DNA of 42,175 bases, from positions 1 through 42,175 of the forward strand of contig NZ_JARGET010000032.1 of assembly GCF_029210485.1 (NCBI RefSeq), written 5' to 3'. Below the pieces are notes generated by a model, which had not been told where the DNA came from, searched no databases, and saw only the letters and a program-made list of their open reading frames with translations. This DNA is from Hoeflea sp. YIM 152468. GTDB taxonomy: Bacteria; Pseudomonadota; Alphaproteobacteria; Rhizobiales; Rhizobiaceae. This document shows, one piece after another, positions 23,798-32,710 of the stretch. Position numbers and translations under genes: made by a program. Every line of letters starts with the position of its first letter. The first letter of the stretch is position 1.

Positions 23798-24802
23798 TTA
23801 TTGTTTCGCAAGGGGTTTTGGGTCTTTCGCTACCTGTGTGCACTGGTCGGCTATGGCCGGGATACGCGGATCGGTTTCCGGAATGATCTCGCCGGCCACG
23901 AAAGCCTGGAAAAGCTCTCGGGAAAGCAGTTCATCCGTAACGCAGACGCAGAACCGTTGACAGAACGCCGCGCTGTGGTCGCTGCCGCAGCCGGTCTCGC
24001 ATTCCGCGATGAATCCGGGCAACGGATCAACGGCGGCGGGCGGAGCGATCTGCGACGCGGTCCAGACCAGCGCCAGCAGCACCGGTTGATGGACCAGATA
24101 AAAGGCCAGACTGTGACGACCGCAATATCGAATGGCGGCTGCAACCGGGTTATCCCCGGTATCCACATTCGCCAGCCGCTCGCTCAGTCCGCTTGCCAAG
24201 GCCAGTCGCGCAGCGCCCATGCCAAGCAGGAAGGGCCCGAGCCACGGCATCAGCGGAACGAGGTCATTTGACCGCGGTGGAATCGTGAACAGGCCGATCC
24301 AGGACAAATGGTAAGCGTTGAACAGGTCATTGCGATAAAATCCCGGCAGCATCAGACATGTCACACCTACCAGCAGGATGAACAGCGGTGGCAACCGCAG
24401 GAACAGCAGGCCAATCAGGCTGAAGGCAGCAATCGCATGCAGGATGCCGAAGAAAATGAAGCTGTCGGGCATCGCGAGATAGGTCACCAGACTGATCAGC
24501 GCTGCGGCGCCGGCAACTTGTCCAAGGCGCTTGAGGAAGGCGACCGGATTGACCCCATTCCTGCTCGCAAGCACCAGGCTGATGCCTGCGACGAAAATGA
24601 AACTGCCGGCGATCAAGCGGGCATAGGCCTTGAACAGGCCTGTGGTGGTGGTGCCGCGATCGAGATAGCCGAACAGTTCGCTGTCCCAGGACAGGTGGTA
24701 GCTGGCCATGGCAAACAGAGCCAGGCCACGTGCCAGGTCCAGCACCTCGATGCGCCGTCCTGGTTTTTGCGCTGTCGCTTCCATCCCGGCGCTGTCGCTC
24801 AA
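23798..24802 (-). CDS. DUF1624 heparan-alpha-glucosaminide N-acetyltransferase-like membrane protein
   Basis: A 334-residue polytopic membrane protein with about eight helices. The start LDLARGLALFAMASYHLSWD carries the DUF1624 signature with the conserved His, and ends with HSLAFYLVHQP, shared with membrane acyltransferases. The cytosolic C-terminal 80 residues are unusually Cys-rich (ECETGCGSD, then FCQRFCVCV). The TTG start at 24802 is preferred for its GGAGAGAG site; ATG 24784 is an alternative. The acyl acceptor in bacteria is unknown and is probably an envelope glycan. Confidence 0.87.
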   Translation of the reverse strand: MSDSAGMEATAQKPGRRIEVLDLARGLALFAMASYHLSWDSELFGYLDRGTTTTGLFKAYARLIAGSFIFVAGISLVLASRNGVNPVAFLKRLGQVAGAAALISLVTYLAMPDSFIFFGILHAIAAFSLIGLLFLRLPPLFILLVGVTCLMLPGFYRNDLFNAYHLSWIGLFTIPPRSNDLVPLMPWLGPFLLGMGAARLALASGLSERLANVDTGDNPVAAAIRYCGRHSLAFYLVHQPVLLALVWTASQIAPPAAVDPLPGFIAECETGCGSDHSAAFCQRFCVCVTDELLSRELFQAFVAGEIIPETDPRIPAIADQCTQVAKDPKPLAKQ

Positions 24803-24923
24803 GCGGCTCTCTCCGTTTTCAGATGCCGGTCAATCCCCGACTCACAGCTCCACTGAAGCACGACCGTAGCAAAACCATGGCAGCTTGCATCCTGCAACGG
24901 CAGGCAGACGCAATTTCCGACGC

Positions 24924-25844
24924 TCAGGCCGATTGCCTACCGATGGATTTCCTGCCGCCGCCCGAGACCAGGAGCCCGCTGAGCACCAGCGCCAGAGCAA
25001 GGATCAAGGAGAGCGACAAGGCTTCGCCCAGAACAATCACGCCCAGCGCCACCCCGAACACCGGGACCAGGTTGATCGACAGGGAAAATCGCGAATAGCC
25101 GATGGCGCGGATCAGTGAGAACCGCAAGATATAGGCAAGGCCGGTCGGAAACACGCCCAGATAGATCAGCGATCCCAGCACCGGCAGCGACAGTCCGGTT
25201 TCTGGCATGTCTTCGACAATCAGCGCCAGCGGAACCAGTGCCGCCGTGCCAATGGCCAGCGCCAGGCAGGCCAGACGGACCGGCGGCAGGGTGATCCGCC
25301 TGACCAGAAGGCCTGCCGTGACATAGCAAACCGAGGCGCCAAGTGCTGCCAGCATCGCAGGCAGCGGGCCTGCCAGCAGGCCAGCAAGGATACTCGGTCC
25401 GACCAGCACCAGAATTCCGCTGAAACCGAGCAGCACCGACAGCAGCTTGCGCGCCGACAAGCGGTCATCATCGGTCATGACATGACTGCCGAGCAACGCC
25501 AGGAAGGGTCCCGCTCCCATCAGCAGCGACAATTCACCCGCGCCGATGGTCAGTCCGGCCCAGGCAATCAGAACGAAGGGCACCACCACATTCAGCAAGG
25601 CCATGCCGACAATGAGCAACCATTGCCTGCGGCTGTCGGGCCACACCATGCCGCGCCACAGGGCATAAGGCAGCAACACCAGAAATCCCATGCCGACACG
25701 GCTCGCGGCCAGCCAGACCGGACCTGTTTCAGACACTGCAATGCGAATGGCAATGAAGGCCGACGCCCAGATCAGGGCGGTCAGGACCATCAGGCTCAGG
25801 TCAAGCGGCGTCGGCGTCCTGATCGGATGCAGTGTGCTGTGCAT
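24924..25844 (-). CDS. EamA/DMT family transporter
   Basis: A 306-residue protein with ten predicted membrane helices in two EamA repeats (about 13-145 and 160-298). IWASAFIAIRIAV near the N-terminus and VPVFGVALGVIVLGEAL in the second repeat are typical of drug/metabolite exporters. Its ATG follows the DUF3253 stop directly (TGAATG), so it is the third gene of a coupled operon. The substrate, perhaps an amino acid or metabolite, is not predictable. Confidence 0.92.
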   Translation of the reverse strand: MHSTLHPIRTPTPLDLSLMVLTALIWASAFIAIRIAVSETGPVWLAASRVGMGFLVLLPYALWRGMVWPDSRRQWLLIVGMALLNVVVPFVLIAWAGLTIGAGELSLLMGAGPFLALLGSHVMTDDDRLSARKLLSVLLGFSGILVLVGPSILAGLLAGPLPAMLAALGASVCYVTAGLLVRRITLPPVRLACLALAIGTAALVPLALIVEDMPETGLSLPVLGSLIYLGVFPTGLAYILRFSLIRAIGYSRFSLSINLVPVFGVALGVIVLGEALSLSLILALALVLSGLLVSGGGRKSIGRQSA

Positions 25845-26168
25845 TCAGCGGTCAGCCGGAACTGGAACCGGCGGCGCGCTGGCGGGAAGCGCCAGGCGGT
25901 AGACTCCGCGAAAGCTGGACGCATCAACCACCTTGTTCTTGCGCCGCATTTCAAGTTCGCCGGCCTTGGCCATCTCCACCGCGACAGCCCGCAACGGCTT
26001 CATCAGCCGGCTCCATTGCCGTTCATCGGACCCGGCAAGCGTCCGGGCCGCTTCCGAGGGGCTGATGCTTTTGCCGGGCGCACGCGCGGCAAGCAGCTCA
26101 AGAATGACGGTGCGCAGCAAAGCTGTTCCGGGTGCGGATGCGAATTGGTGTGAAGGAGACGGGGTCAA
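25845..26168 (-). CDS. DUF3253 domain protein
   Basis: A 107-residue protein. ISPSEAARTLAGSDERQWSR followed by LMKPLRAVAVEMAKAGELEM, then the RKNKVVD and FRGVYRLAL region, matches the winged-helix-like DUF3253 family of unknown function. The only workable start is TTG at 26168, overlapping the upstream stop by four bases (TTGA), so translation depends on the DUF599 gene. Confidence 0.85.
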   Translation of the reverse strand: MTPSPSHQFASAPGTALLRTVILELLAARAPGKSISPSEAARTLAGSDERQWSRLMKPLRAVAVEMAKAGELEMRRKNKVVDASSFRGVYRLALPASAPPVPVPADR

Positions 26169-26857
26169 TGGATCGGGGTGTCCTTGAGGATTGCGGCACG
26201 CGCCTTGGAGAAGAATTGGCGGCGGATCAGCACCAGGATCACCAGCGTGGTCGAGCCCATCAGCACAACCGGGTCGACGAACCAGCCGAGATAGCCGATC
26301 GAAAGAAAGATGGCCCTCAGCCCAGCGTTGAAATGTCGCCCGGCAAGAGTGTTAAGCGACGCGGCACGGTTGGCGGCGGCGTTGAGTTCCTGTTCATTCC
26401 GCAGGTCATCCTTCATCGGGATCGCCCCGAACAGGATCGTTGTGTAGTTAAACAGCCGGTAGGACCAGCCGAATTTGAAGAACGCGTAAGCGAAGATCGC
26501 AATCAGCCCGAACACCTTGAGCTCAAACACCGCAGGGTCGGCAACCAGTGGAATCGGCAGGTCGTCAGCAATCGCCAGCACCCTGTCGGTCGCACCAAGC
26601 AGCGCGAAGCATCCGCCGATGGCAAAGATCGTGGTCGAGGCAAAGAATGCGGTGCCATTCTGCAGCCCCGCAAGAATCGCCGTATCAATCATGCGCAAGT
26701 CGCGCCGGGCTGCCACCTGCATCCAGCGCATGCGGTGCTGGTTCATGGCGGTGGTCAGGCTCGCGCGCTTGATCGGCAGGTGATTGTTGGACGCCAGCGA
26801 AAAGCTAAACCAGGACAGGGCGAACCAGGCTATCGCCAGATAATCAAGATGTGTCAT
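26165..26857 (-). CDS. DUF599 family membrane protein
   Basis: A 230-residue inner-membrane protein with four predicted helices (about 4-22, 70-92, 110-135, 190-215). The segment RDLRMIDTAILAGLQNGTAF and the following FFASTTIF are DUF599 signatures. The function is unknown. ATG 26857 is chosen because family members begin about three residues before the first helix, although no clear Shine-Dalgarno sequence is present. It heads the DUF599-DUF3253-EamA operon. Confidence 0.87.
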   Translation of the reverse strand: MTHLDYLAIAWFALSWFSFSLASNNHLPIKRASLTTAMNQHRMRWMQVAARRDLRMIDTAILAGLQNGTAFFASTTIFAIGGCFALLGATDRVLAIADDLPIPLVADPAVFELKVFGLIAIFAYAFFKFGWSYRLFNYTTILFGAIPMKDDLRNEQELNAAANRAASLNTLAGRHFNAGLRAIFLSIGYLGWFVDPVVLMGSTTLVILVLIRRQFFSKARAAILKDTPIH

Positions 26858-27166
26858 GTTCGGGTTTTGGCATGAAGCGGCGCCGGAAGCAAAGCCTCTG
26901 TGGCGCACTCGAACGCAACCAATTCTTCATCTGTGTGGCGGAATTGAGCGGCAGTCGCCAGACTGAAACCGATCCCCTTTTCGGCAAGTCATTGATTATG
27001 TGAGAAGCTATGCAAAAACGCCTCGACAGCCATGAGTGCTTCGCCACTGTATTGCCATTTTTTGCAGTTGCGAAAAGATTGCCATTTGGTTAAACCCCCC
27101 GTTCCTGTGCTGAGCGAGCCCCAAGGGGAAACGCAGCCTGATTGACTGTTTTTTACCGGAGTGATC
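26858..27166. other. Divergent spacer of 309 bases
   Basis: Separates DUF599 from a small membrane peptide gene. It presumably holds two promoters; TTGCGA with TTAAAC 16 bases on (about 27069-27096) is a possible plus-strand promoter, not a strong match. No other feature was seen. Confidence 0.4.
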
Positions 27167-27268
27167 ATGGAAGAGACCGCACAAAAATCATGTTGGGGCA
27201 TCACCGCCCGCGCCGTGATTGGTTTTTCTGGAATTCTCGCACTGGCCTACCTTTTCGGCGGCTTCTGA
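27167..27268 (+). CDS. 33-residue single-helix membrane peptide
   Basis: A small ORF encoding a short polar start (MEETAQKSCWGITARA) and one hydrophobic helix ending AYLFGGF. CGGAG lies about seven bases before the ATG, and a strong terminator begins 23 bases after the stop, so this is a complete one-gene unit and not a chance frame. No family was recognised. Small one-helix proteins of this kind often join larger membrane complexes. The CWGITARAV segment next to the helix looks like a conserved interface, but this is a guess. Confidence 0.7.
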   Translation: MEETAQKSCWGITARAVIGFSGILALAYLFGGF

Positions 27269-27291
27269 GCGACACGATTGAACTGAACAAG

Positions 27292-27327
27292 GCAGCGCCT
27301 GACCAATCCGGTCGGCGCTGCTTTTTT
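27292..27327 (+). terminator. Strong rho-independent terminator
   Basis: An 8-bp GC stem (27292-27299/27314-27321), a one-base bulge, a further 4 bp, a 5-base loop and six T (27322-27327). It ends the small peptide transcript ahead of sdaA. Confidence 0.88.
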
Positions 27328-27446
27328 GTGTCCACCCGCCGCACCTGCCTGGCTATCGTTCCAGCGGCATCGGACGTCGGTGCATTGACGGTCCCGGCCC
27401 GGTCGCGCATGTAATGTGGCGGCAGCCACCGGAGAGACCGCGTTCC

Positions 27447-28847
27447 ATGTTCCTATCTGTTTTTGATGTTTTCAAGATCGGCGTCGGGCCGTCGAGCTCG
27501 CATACCATGGGGCCGATGTCGGCCGCCGTGCGCTTTCTTGACGAGATGGCCGGTTCGGACTGGCCGCGGCCGGCCGGAGCAACGGTCGACCAGATCAAGG
27601 TCAGCCTGCATGGCTCGCTGGCGTTCACCGGGGTCGGCCACGGAACGGGCAGGGCGGTAGTGCTTGGCCTCACCGGCGAACGGCCCGACCAGGTGGATCC
27701 GGACCGCATGGAGGCGATTATCGAGGCGGTCGAGAAAAGCCGCCAAATCAGCCCGCCCGGCCATCCCACCTACAATTTCGATCCCGGCAAAGATCTGGTC
27801 TTCGATAAGAAAGTGCCTTTGCCTGGTCATGCAAACGGCATGATGTTTTCCGCCTTCAACCGCGACGGGGCACTGCTGCTGCGGCGGATCTATTACTCTG
27901 TCGGCGGCGGGTTCGTTGTCACCGACACGGAACTTGAAGCCATGAAGAGCCAGACCAAGGCGACGGTCGACAAGTCCGTGCCCTATCCGTTTGGCAACGC
28001 CAGGCAGATGCTCGAGATGGCGGCGAAGTCCGGGCTGTCCATCGCGCAGATGAAACGGGCCAATGAGGAAAGCCACATGCCCGGCGAAGACCTCGATGCC
28101 GGTCTGGACCTTATCTGGGCCGCCATGAGCGGTTGCATCGACCGCGGACTGGCGGGCGAAGGCGTCATGCCGGGCGGTCTCAAGGTCAAGCGCCGGGCCC
28201 GCATCCTGCATGACAAGCTGCAGGATGAATGGCGGCAGAACCGGCGTAATCCGCTGCTCGCCAATGACTGGCTCAGCGTCTACGCCATGGCGGTCAACGA
28301 GGAGAACGCTTCTGGCGGCCGCGTCGTCACCGCGCCGACAAATGGCGCGGCCGGCGTGATTCCGGCCACCATCCGGTATGTGCTGCAGTTTCACGACGGT
28401 GCTGACCAGCATGCTGTCCGGGAGTACCTGCTGACCGCCGCCGCGATTGGCGGCATCATCAAGCACAATGCCTCCATTTCCGGCGCCGAAGTCGGCTGCC
28501 AGGGTGAGGTGGGCTCTGCCGCGGCGATGTCGGCGGCGGGCCTGGCTGCGGTGATGGGCGGAACACCGGAACAAATTGAAAATGCAGCCGAAATCGCGCT
28601 GGAGCATCATCTCGGCATGACCTGCGATCCGGTCGGTGGGCTGGTTCAGGTGCCCTGTATCGAACGCAACGCGCTGGGCGCGGTCAAGGCCGTCACTGCT
28701 GCATCGCTGGCGATGAAGGGCGACGGGACCCATTTCGTGCCGCTCGACGCCTGCATCGAGACGATGCGGCAGACAGGTCTCGACATGAACGAGCGCTACA
28801 AGGAAACCTCCACCGGCGGATTGGCAGTCAATGTGGTCGAGTGCTGA
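27447..28847 (+). CDS. sdaA: L-serine ammonia-lyase (iron-sulfur type)
   Basis: A 466-residue single-chain L-serine dehydratase that converts L-serine to pyruvate and ammonia using a [4Fe-4S] cluster. The beta domain starts with [12 protein letters not shown] (13-24). The cluster cysteines are C351 (GCQGEVGS), C393 (TCDPVGG) and C404 (PCIERN), with the same 42- and 11-residue spacing as E. coli SdaA. The catalytic-domain segment [18 protein letters not shown] is also present. ATG 27447 fits the family N-terminus [12 protein letters not shown]; the GGAGAG site is somewhat distant. It has its own promoter region after the preceding terminator. Confidence 0.96.
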   Translation: MFLSVFDVFKIGVGPSSSHTMGPMSAAVRFLDEMAGSDWPRPAGATVDQIKVSLHGSLAFTGVGHGTGRAVVLGLTGERPDQVDPDRMEAIIEAVEKSRQISPPGHPTYNFDPGKDLVFDKKVPLPGHANGMMFSAFNRDGALLLRRIYYSVGGGFVVTDTELEAMKSQTKATVDKSVPYPFGNARQMLEMAAKSGLSIAQMKRANEESHMPGEDLDAGLDLIWAAMSGCIDRGLAGEGVMPGGLKVKRRARILHDKLQDEWRQNRRNPLLANDWLSVYAMAVNEENASGGRVVTAPTNGAAGVIPATIRYVLQFHDGADQHAVREYLLTAAAIGGIIKHNASISGAEVGCQGEVGSAAAMSAAGLAAVMGGTPEQIENAAEIALEHHLGMTCDPVGGLVQVPCIERNALGAVKAVTAASLAMKGDGTHFVPLDACIETMRQTGLDMNERYKETSTGGLAVNVVEC

Positions 28848-28949
28848 GCCGCCAACTCTGCTCCAGATAGGGGCCCAGACTGTGGACGAGCCGGTCTTTC
28901 CTGCGCCATCGACTTGACCCCGGGCCGGCTGCGCCCGAAGTATCGGGGC

Positions 28950-29387
28950 ATGGCTCTACATCTCCTCAAATTGTGCGTCGGCGCCGAAAGCGTTGAAGAC
29001 CAGCGGCTCTCCGTGGAGCGCCGCCTGGCCATGATGACGGCAGCCGGTCAGGCCTCCGAGCAGTTTCACACCACCCGGATGGTGCCCAAGCGGATGGCCG
29101 AACTGCTCGACGGCGGATCGCTGTACTGGGTGATCAAGGGCAACATTCAGGCACGGCAGCGGTTCCTCGATATCCGCCCCTTTGTCGATGTGGACGGAAT
29201 ATCGCGCTGCAAACTGGTGCTCGAGCCGGTGCTGCATGAAACCTCCTGGGCGCCGCGCCGTCCGTTTCAGGGTTGGCGCTATCTTGCCGCCGAGGATGCA
29301 CCTCCGGATCTGGCGGCATCGGGCGCCGACTTCGATGATCTGCCTGCCGATCTCAGGCGGGAGCTGGCAGGCCTTGGGCTGCTTTAA
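28950..29387 (+). CDS. DUF1489 family protein
   Basis: A 145-residue soluble protein found almost only in alphaproteobacteria. HLLKLCVGAESVEDQ at the start, HTTRMVPKRMAELLDGGSLY and WVIKGNIQARQR in the middle, and the AGWRYL-like FQGWRYL near the end are family features. Function is unknown. The ATG at 28950 is preferred over an in-frame TTG at 28914 because the family begins at this methionine. Confidence 0.9.
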   Translation: MALHLLKLCVGAESVEDQRLSVERRLAMMTAAGQASEQFHTTRMVPKRMAELLDGGSLYWVIKGNIQARQRFLDIRPFVDVDGISRCKLVLEPVLHETSWAPRRPFQGWRYLAAEDAPPDLAASGADFDDLPADLRRELAGLGLL

Positions 29388-29489
29388 CGCCGGCGACACG
29401 CGGTCGTCTCGTCGCACGCACTTGTGTTTGCTGTACAAAGCGCCACATTTGTAAAATCAGCAGCAACCCGTGAATTGATATTTGAAGCG

Positions 29490-30263
29490 ATGGCGAAAGA
29501 CAAAACAGGATCTGACAGGGCAATATCGAAGCGCGGCAAGGTCGCGGCGCCTGATGCCATGCCCGTGTCCTCGTGGTCCGAGATCGCCGAGTTCCTGTCT
29601 GCGGCCAAGGCCGTTGTGCCAGGGGCTGCAGGATCCGGTCGCCTGGTCTTTGCGCTGGACGCCACCATGAGCCGGCAACCAACCTGGGACAGCGCCTGCC
29701 AACTTCAGGCAGAGATGTTTGATGCTGTGGGAAAGACCGGCGGGCTTGCGGTGCAGCTTGTCTATTTCCGTGGGCTTGGAGAATGCCGGGCGTCGCGTTG
29801 GGTCAAGGATGCGCGGCAATTGGCCGATCTGATGACGCGGATCGATTGTCGCGGCGGCCAGACCCAGATCGGGCGGGTATTGCGCCACGTCGCCGAAGAA
29901 GCCCAAAACAAACCGGTGAGCGCTCTGGTCTATATTGGCGATGCGATGGAAGAGAACATTGACCAGCTGGCCACGACCGCCGGCGAACTGGCGCTGCGCA
30001 AGGTTCCCTGTTTCATGTTCCATGAGGGCCATGATCCGGCCGCCGCCACGGGGTTTCGGGAAATTGCCCGGGTGACCGGCGGCGCCTATGTCCGGTTTGA
30101 TCAGAATGCCGCTTCCGAGCTGGCGGCCTTGCTTCGCGCCGTGGCGGCCTATGCCACGGGCGGACGGCTTGCTCTGGAAAAATCAGGTGGGCCAGCCGGA
30201 CGGCTGTTGCTCGAACAAATGAAGCCGGGACGGCCCGGCAGTGCAGGAAGCAAACGTCCATGA
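29490..30263 (+). CDS. VWA-like domain protein paired with a J-domain protein
   Basis: A 257-residue protein with no signal peptide. After a 30-residue basic start there is a von Willebrand A-like fold beginning LVFALDATMSRQP, with D57, T59 and S61 in the MIDAS position (DxTxS). YIGDAMEEN and the final GGAYVRF match the later strands of the fold. The next gene overlaps by ATGA, so the VWA and membrane J-domain proteins are probably partners. The role is unknown; VWA proteins often act with chaperones or ATPases. ATG 29490 is chosen over GTG 29424, which has no support. Confidence 0.8.
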   Translation: MAKDKTGSDRAISKRGKVAAPDAMPVSSWSEIAEFLSAAKAVVPGAAGSGRLVFALDATMSRQPTWDSACQLQAEMFDAVGKTGGLAVQLVYFRGLGECRASRWVKDARQLADLMTRIDCRGGQTQIGRVLRHVAEEAQNKPVSALVYIGDAMEENIDQLATTAGELALRKVPCFMFHEGHDPAAATGFREIARVTGGAYVRFDQNAASELAALLRAVAAYATGGRLALEKSGGPAGRLLLEQMKPGRPGSAGSKRP

Positions 30264-30955
30264 GTGCGATAGCGGTTTTTTTGGGCGGGTTTCTGCTGCT
30301 GCTGGCAGCTCTGGCTGGCGTGCTCAGCGTCAAGCCGGCGGCGCTGGCCAGTACCCTTCGCTATGGTCTGCCGGTGGCGTTGGCTGGCATCGGTGGCGTG
30401 ATGGTCATCATCGGCCGTGGCGCGATTGGCCTTCCCATGCTGGCCTTTGCGCTGGCGTTGTTTTCGCGCGCCCGCAGTGCGGCGCGCGCCACGCGTCAAC
30501 CCGGCGGGCAGTCCTATGTGCGCTCCGCCGCACTCGAAATGGAGCTCGATCTCGATACCGGCGCCATGAACGGCCTGGTTCTGGCCGGCAGCCATGAAGG
30601 CAGCGAACTCAACCAGCTCGACGAAGCGGATCTGATGCACTTGCATGCCGAGCTTGCCGGCGATCCTGAAAGCCTCGGCTTACTCGAGGCGTATCTTGAC
30701 CGCCGCACGCCCGACTGGCGTGCCGGCTTTGACATGGATGACGACCCGGGACTGGGAGCTTCTCCAGGCTCGGGCGCCATGACACAGAAGGAGGCCTACG
30801 AGGTCCTTGGTCTTGGCGCGGGGGCGAGTGAAGCCGAGATCCGCGAAGCGCATCGCCGCCTCATGAAGCGGATGCATCCCGATGCGGGTGGCTCGGCGTT
30901 TCTTGCTGGCCGGATCAACGAAGCCAAAGCTGTTCTCTTGAGTCGACATGACTGA
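30260..30955 (+). CDS. Membrane-anchored DnaJ-domain protein
   Basis: A 231-residue protein with two hydrophobic N-terminal segments (about 3-22 and 36-69), an acidic middle part and a C-terminal J domain (about 176-230) with the essential HPD at 206-208 (KRMHPDAGG). The layout resembles mitochondrial Pam18/Tim14 and rhizobial type III J proteins that recruit DnaK to the membrane. It is translationally coupled to the VWA gene. No T-tract terminator follows, only a hairpin shared with the convergent gene. Confidence 0.88.
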   Translation: MSAIAVFLGGFLLLLAALAGVLSVKPAALASTLRYGLPVALAGIGGVMVIIGRGAIGLPMLAFALALFSRARSAARATRQPGGQSYVRSAALEMELDLDTGAMNGLVLAGSHEGSELNQLDEADLMHLHAELAGDPESLGLLEAYLDRRTPDWRAGFDMDDDPGLGASPGSGAMTQKEAYEVLGLGAGASEAEIREAHRRLMKRMHPDAGGSAFLAGRINEAKAVLLSRHD

Positions 30956-31010
30956 ATTCCCCGAATACGCGGTACAAAAAACGTGGATCTGCCGGAACGG
31001 GACGCTCCGG

Positions 31011-31035
31011 CCGCAGCGTGAAACAAACGCTGCGG
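31011..31035. terminator. Hairpin between convergent genes
   Basis: A perfect 9-bp stem (31011-31019/31027-31035) with a 7-base loop, one base before the end of the carboxypeptidase gene. It has no T tract, so it is probably an mRNA 3'-end structure or a weak bidirectional terminator. Confidence 0.45.
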
Positions 31036-31036
31036 T

Positions 31037-32431
31037 TCAGTTGGCTGTTGCCCAACAGGCATAGCCCTTCTTCTTGAGTGAGTTGCAGGCGTTGGTGGCC
31101 GCGGCCTGGCCGTCAAATCCGCCGAAGCGGGCCCGGTAGAGTTGCTCCTTGTTCTTGGCGTAGGCCATGGTGAACGGCTCCGTTCCCGACAGCGCACTGC
31201 CGCCGTCGCCTTGAGCCCGGGTCAGTAGCTCTATTGCCGCGTTCCGGTCCGGCATGGCGCCGATCTGGATCATCCAGCCGGTGGTGGCCGAGGTCGAAGC
31301 GGTGGTGACCGGATCGACCGTATCCACGGAGGCGGTTTCCACCGGCATCGGCGGAACCAGGGCCGGGGCAGGGGTCGGAATGGCGATTTTCTGGGCGTTC
31401 AACGAGTTGACCAGTGCCGCGCGCCCGACCACCGGCTCGGGTGTCGGGGTGGCATAGGCCAGCGCCAGGCGCTGACTGCCCTGATGCCGGTTTGACGGGA
31501 TCGGTCCGATTTTGGGCAGTTCCAGTCCGGCCACGGCGACATTGGCAGGTGCGCCGCGGGCGACCAGATTGCCACGGCCGCGGGTCGAGGCCTTGAGCAG
31601 ATAGCGGGAGATCAGATCTTTCATCTGCTCGTTGCGGCTGGCGCCGGTGCGTCCCCCCATCACCACGGCAACGATCGAGCGGTCGCGGTCGACAACCGAT
31701 GAGACGAGGTTGAAACCGGAGGCGCGGGTGTAGCCGGTCTTGATCCCGTCGACGCCGCGCACGGCGCCGAGCAAGCGGTTGTGGTTGCCGAAGCGGCTTT
31801 TGCCGAAGGTGAACGAGCGGGTCGAGAAATACTTGTACTGACGCGGAAAGTGTTCGCGCAGTGCAATCCCCAGCGTCGCCATATCGCGGGCGGTGGTGAC
31901 CTGCGCCGAATTCGGCAGCCCGTGGGCATTGCGGAAGGTGGTGCGCGACATGCCGAGCGCGCGGGCCTTTGCGGTCATCATGGCGGCAAACTTGGATTCC
32001 GAGCCTCCCAGATGTTCGGCCATCGCCGTGGACGCATCATTGGCCGACTTGGTCACCAGCGCGTAGATGCCTTGTTCGATGGTGATCGTTTTCCCGGCGC
32101 CGATGCCAAGCTTGGTCGGTGGCTCCTTGGCGGCATTGGCCGAGAATTTGACCCGGGTGTTGAGGTTGATCTTGCCGCGTTCGAGCGCTTCAAACGTCAG
32201 ATACAACGTCATCATCTTGGTCAGGGAGGCCGGATAGCGCAATTCATCCGCATCATGGGCGTAAAGCGTCTTGCCGGTTTTGGCATCGACAACGATGCCT
32301 GCATATTTCGAATTGGCAGCAGCGGGCGCACTTCCCAACATCAAGGCGAGGCCGATAAAAGCAAGCAAGCGGAGCGCGATAGAGGGTAGAACTGCAAGCT
32401 GGGCACATAGTCTGGTTTTACGCTGGTACAC
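31037..32431 (-). CDS. D-alanyl-D-alanine carboxypeptidase (PBP5/6 type) with SPOR domain
   Basis: A 464-residue periplasmic penicillin-binding protein. The signal peptide ends near APAAAN (about residue 40). The three active-site motifs are SLTK (69-72), SAN (129-131) and KTG (231-233). A Pro/Thr/Val-rich linker leads to a C-terminal SPOR domain (about 385-462, WMIQIGAMPDRNAAIELL) that binds denuded peptidoglycan at the septum. It trims terminal D-Ala from stem peptides. The start is GTG 32431 with a GAGTGAG-like site. The SPOR fusion is common in Hyphomicrobiales and replaces the usual membrane-anchoring C-terminus. Confidence 0.93.
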   Translation of the reverse strand: MYQRKTRLCAQLAVLPSIALRLLAFIGLALMLGSAPAAANSKYAGIVVDAKTGKTLYAHDADELRYPASLTKMMTLYLTFEALERGKINLNTRVKFSANAAKEPPTKLGIGAGKTITIEQGIYALVTKSANDASTAMAEHLGGSESKFAAMMTAKARALGMSRTTFRNAHGLPNSAQVTTARDMATLGIALREHFPRQYKYFSTRSFTFGKSRFGNHNRLLGAVRGVDGIKTGYTRASGFNLVSSVVDRDRSIVAVVMGGRTGASRNEQMKDLISRYLLKASTRGRGNLVARGAPANVAVAGLELPKIGPIPSNRHQGSQRLALAYATPTPEPVVGRAALVNSLNAQKIAIPTPAPALVPPMPVETASVDTVDPVTTASTSATTGWMIQIGAMPDRNAAIELLTRAQGDGGSALSGTEPFTMAYAKNKEQLYRARFGGFDGQAAATNACNSLKKKGYACWATAN

Positions 32432-32643
32432 GATAACTCACTCATGAACAGGCGGAAAGGAAGGGTTTCTGACTGACGCCCTCCTGATCAGTCATTGCGA
32501 CGGATATTAATCGGGCGTCGTTACCAATCCGTTTATGATGAACCATTCCTTTCGCAGGCCCTGTGCGTTTTCGAGGCGAGTCTGTGCCATTTCCGGCTTT
32601 GTAAGTGATGTGGTTAACGAATATGGTGCGATGCACAAAATTC

Positions 32644-32670
32644 TTGACAGAATGGTGCGCCGCATATAAA
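32644..32670 (+). promoter_or_regulatory. Probable sigma-70 promoter of the phasin gene
   Basis: TTGACA (32644-32649) and TATAAA (32665-32670) with a 15-base spacer, 40 bases before the phasin start codon. Both hexamers are close to consensus; the spacer is short. Confidence 0.55.
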
Positions 32671-32710
32671 TTTCGGCGATCAGCATCCCCCAACGACAGG
32701 AATTTGTGAA

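Noticed and set aside
27086-27096. TGGTTAAACCC as a fifth GntR operator
   Set aside because: The last position breaks the palindrome (C instead of A), and the genes around it have no link to the sugar locus.
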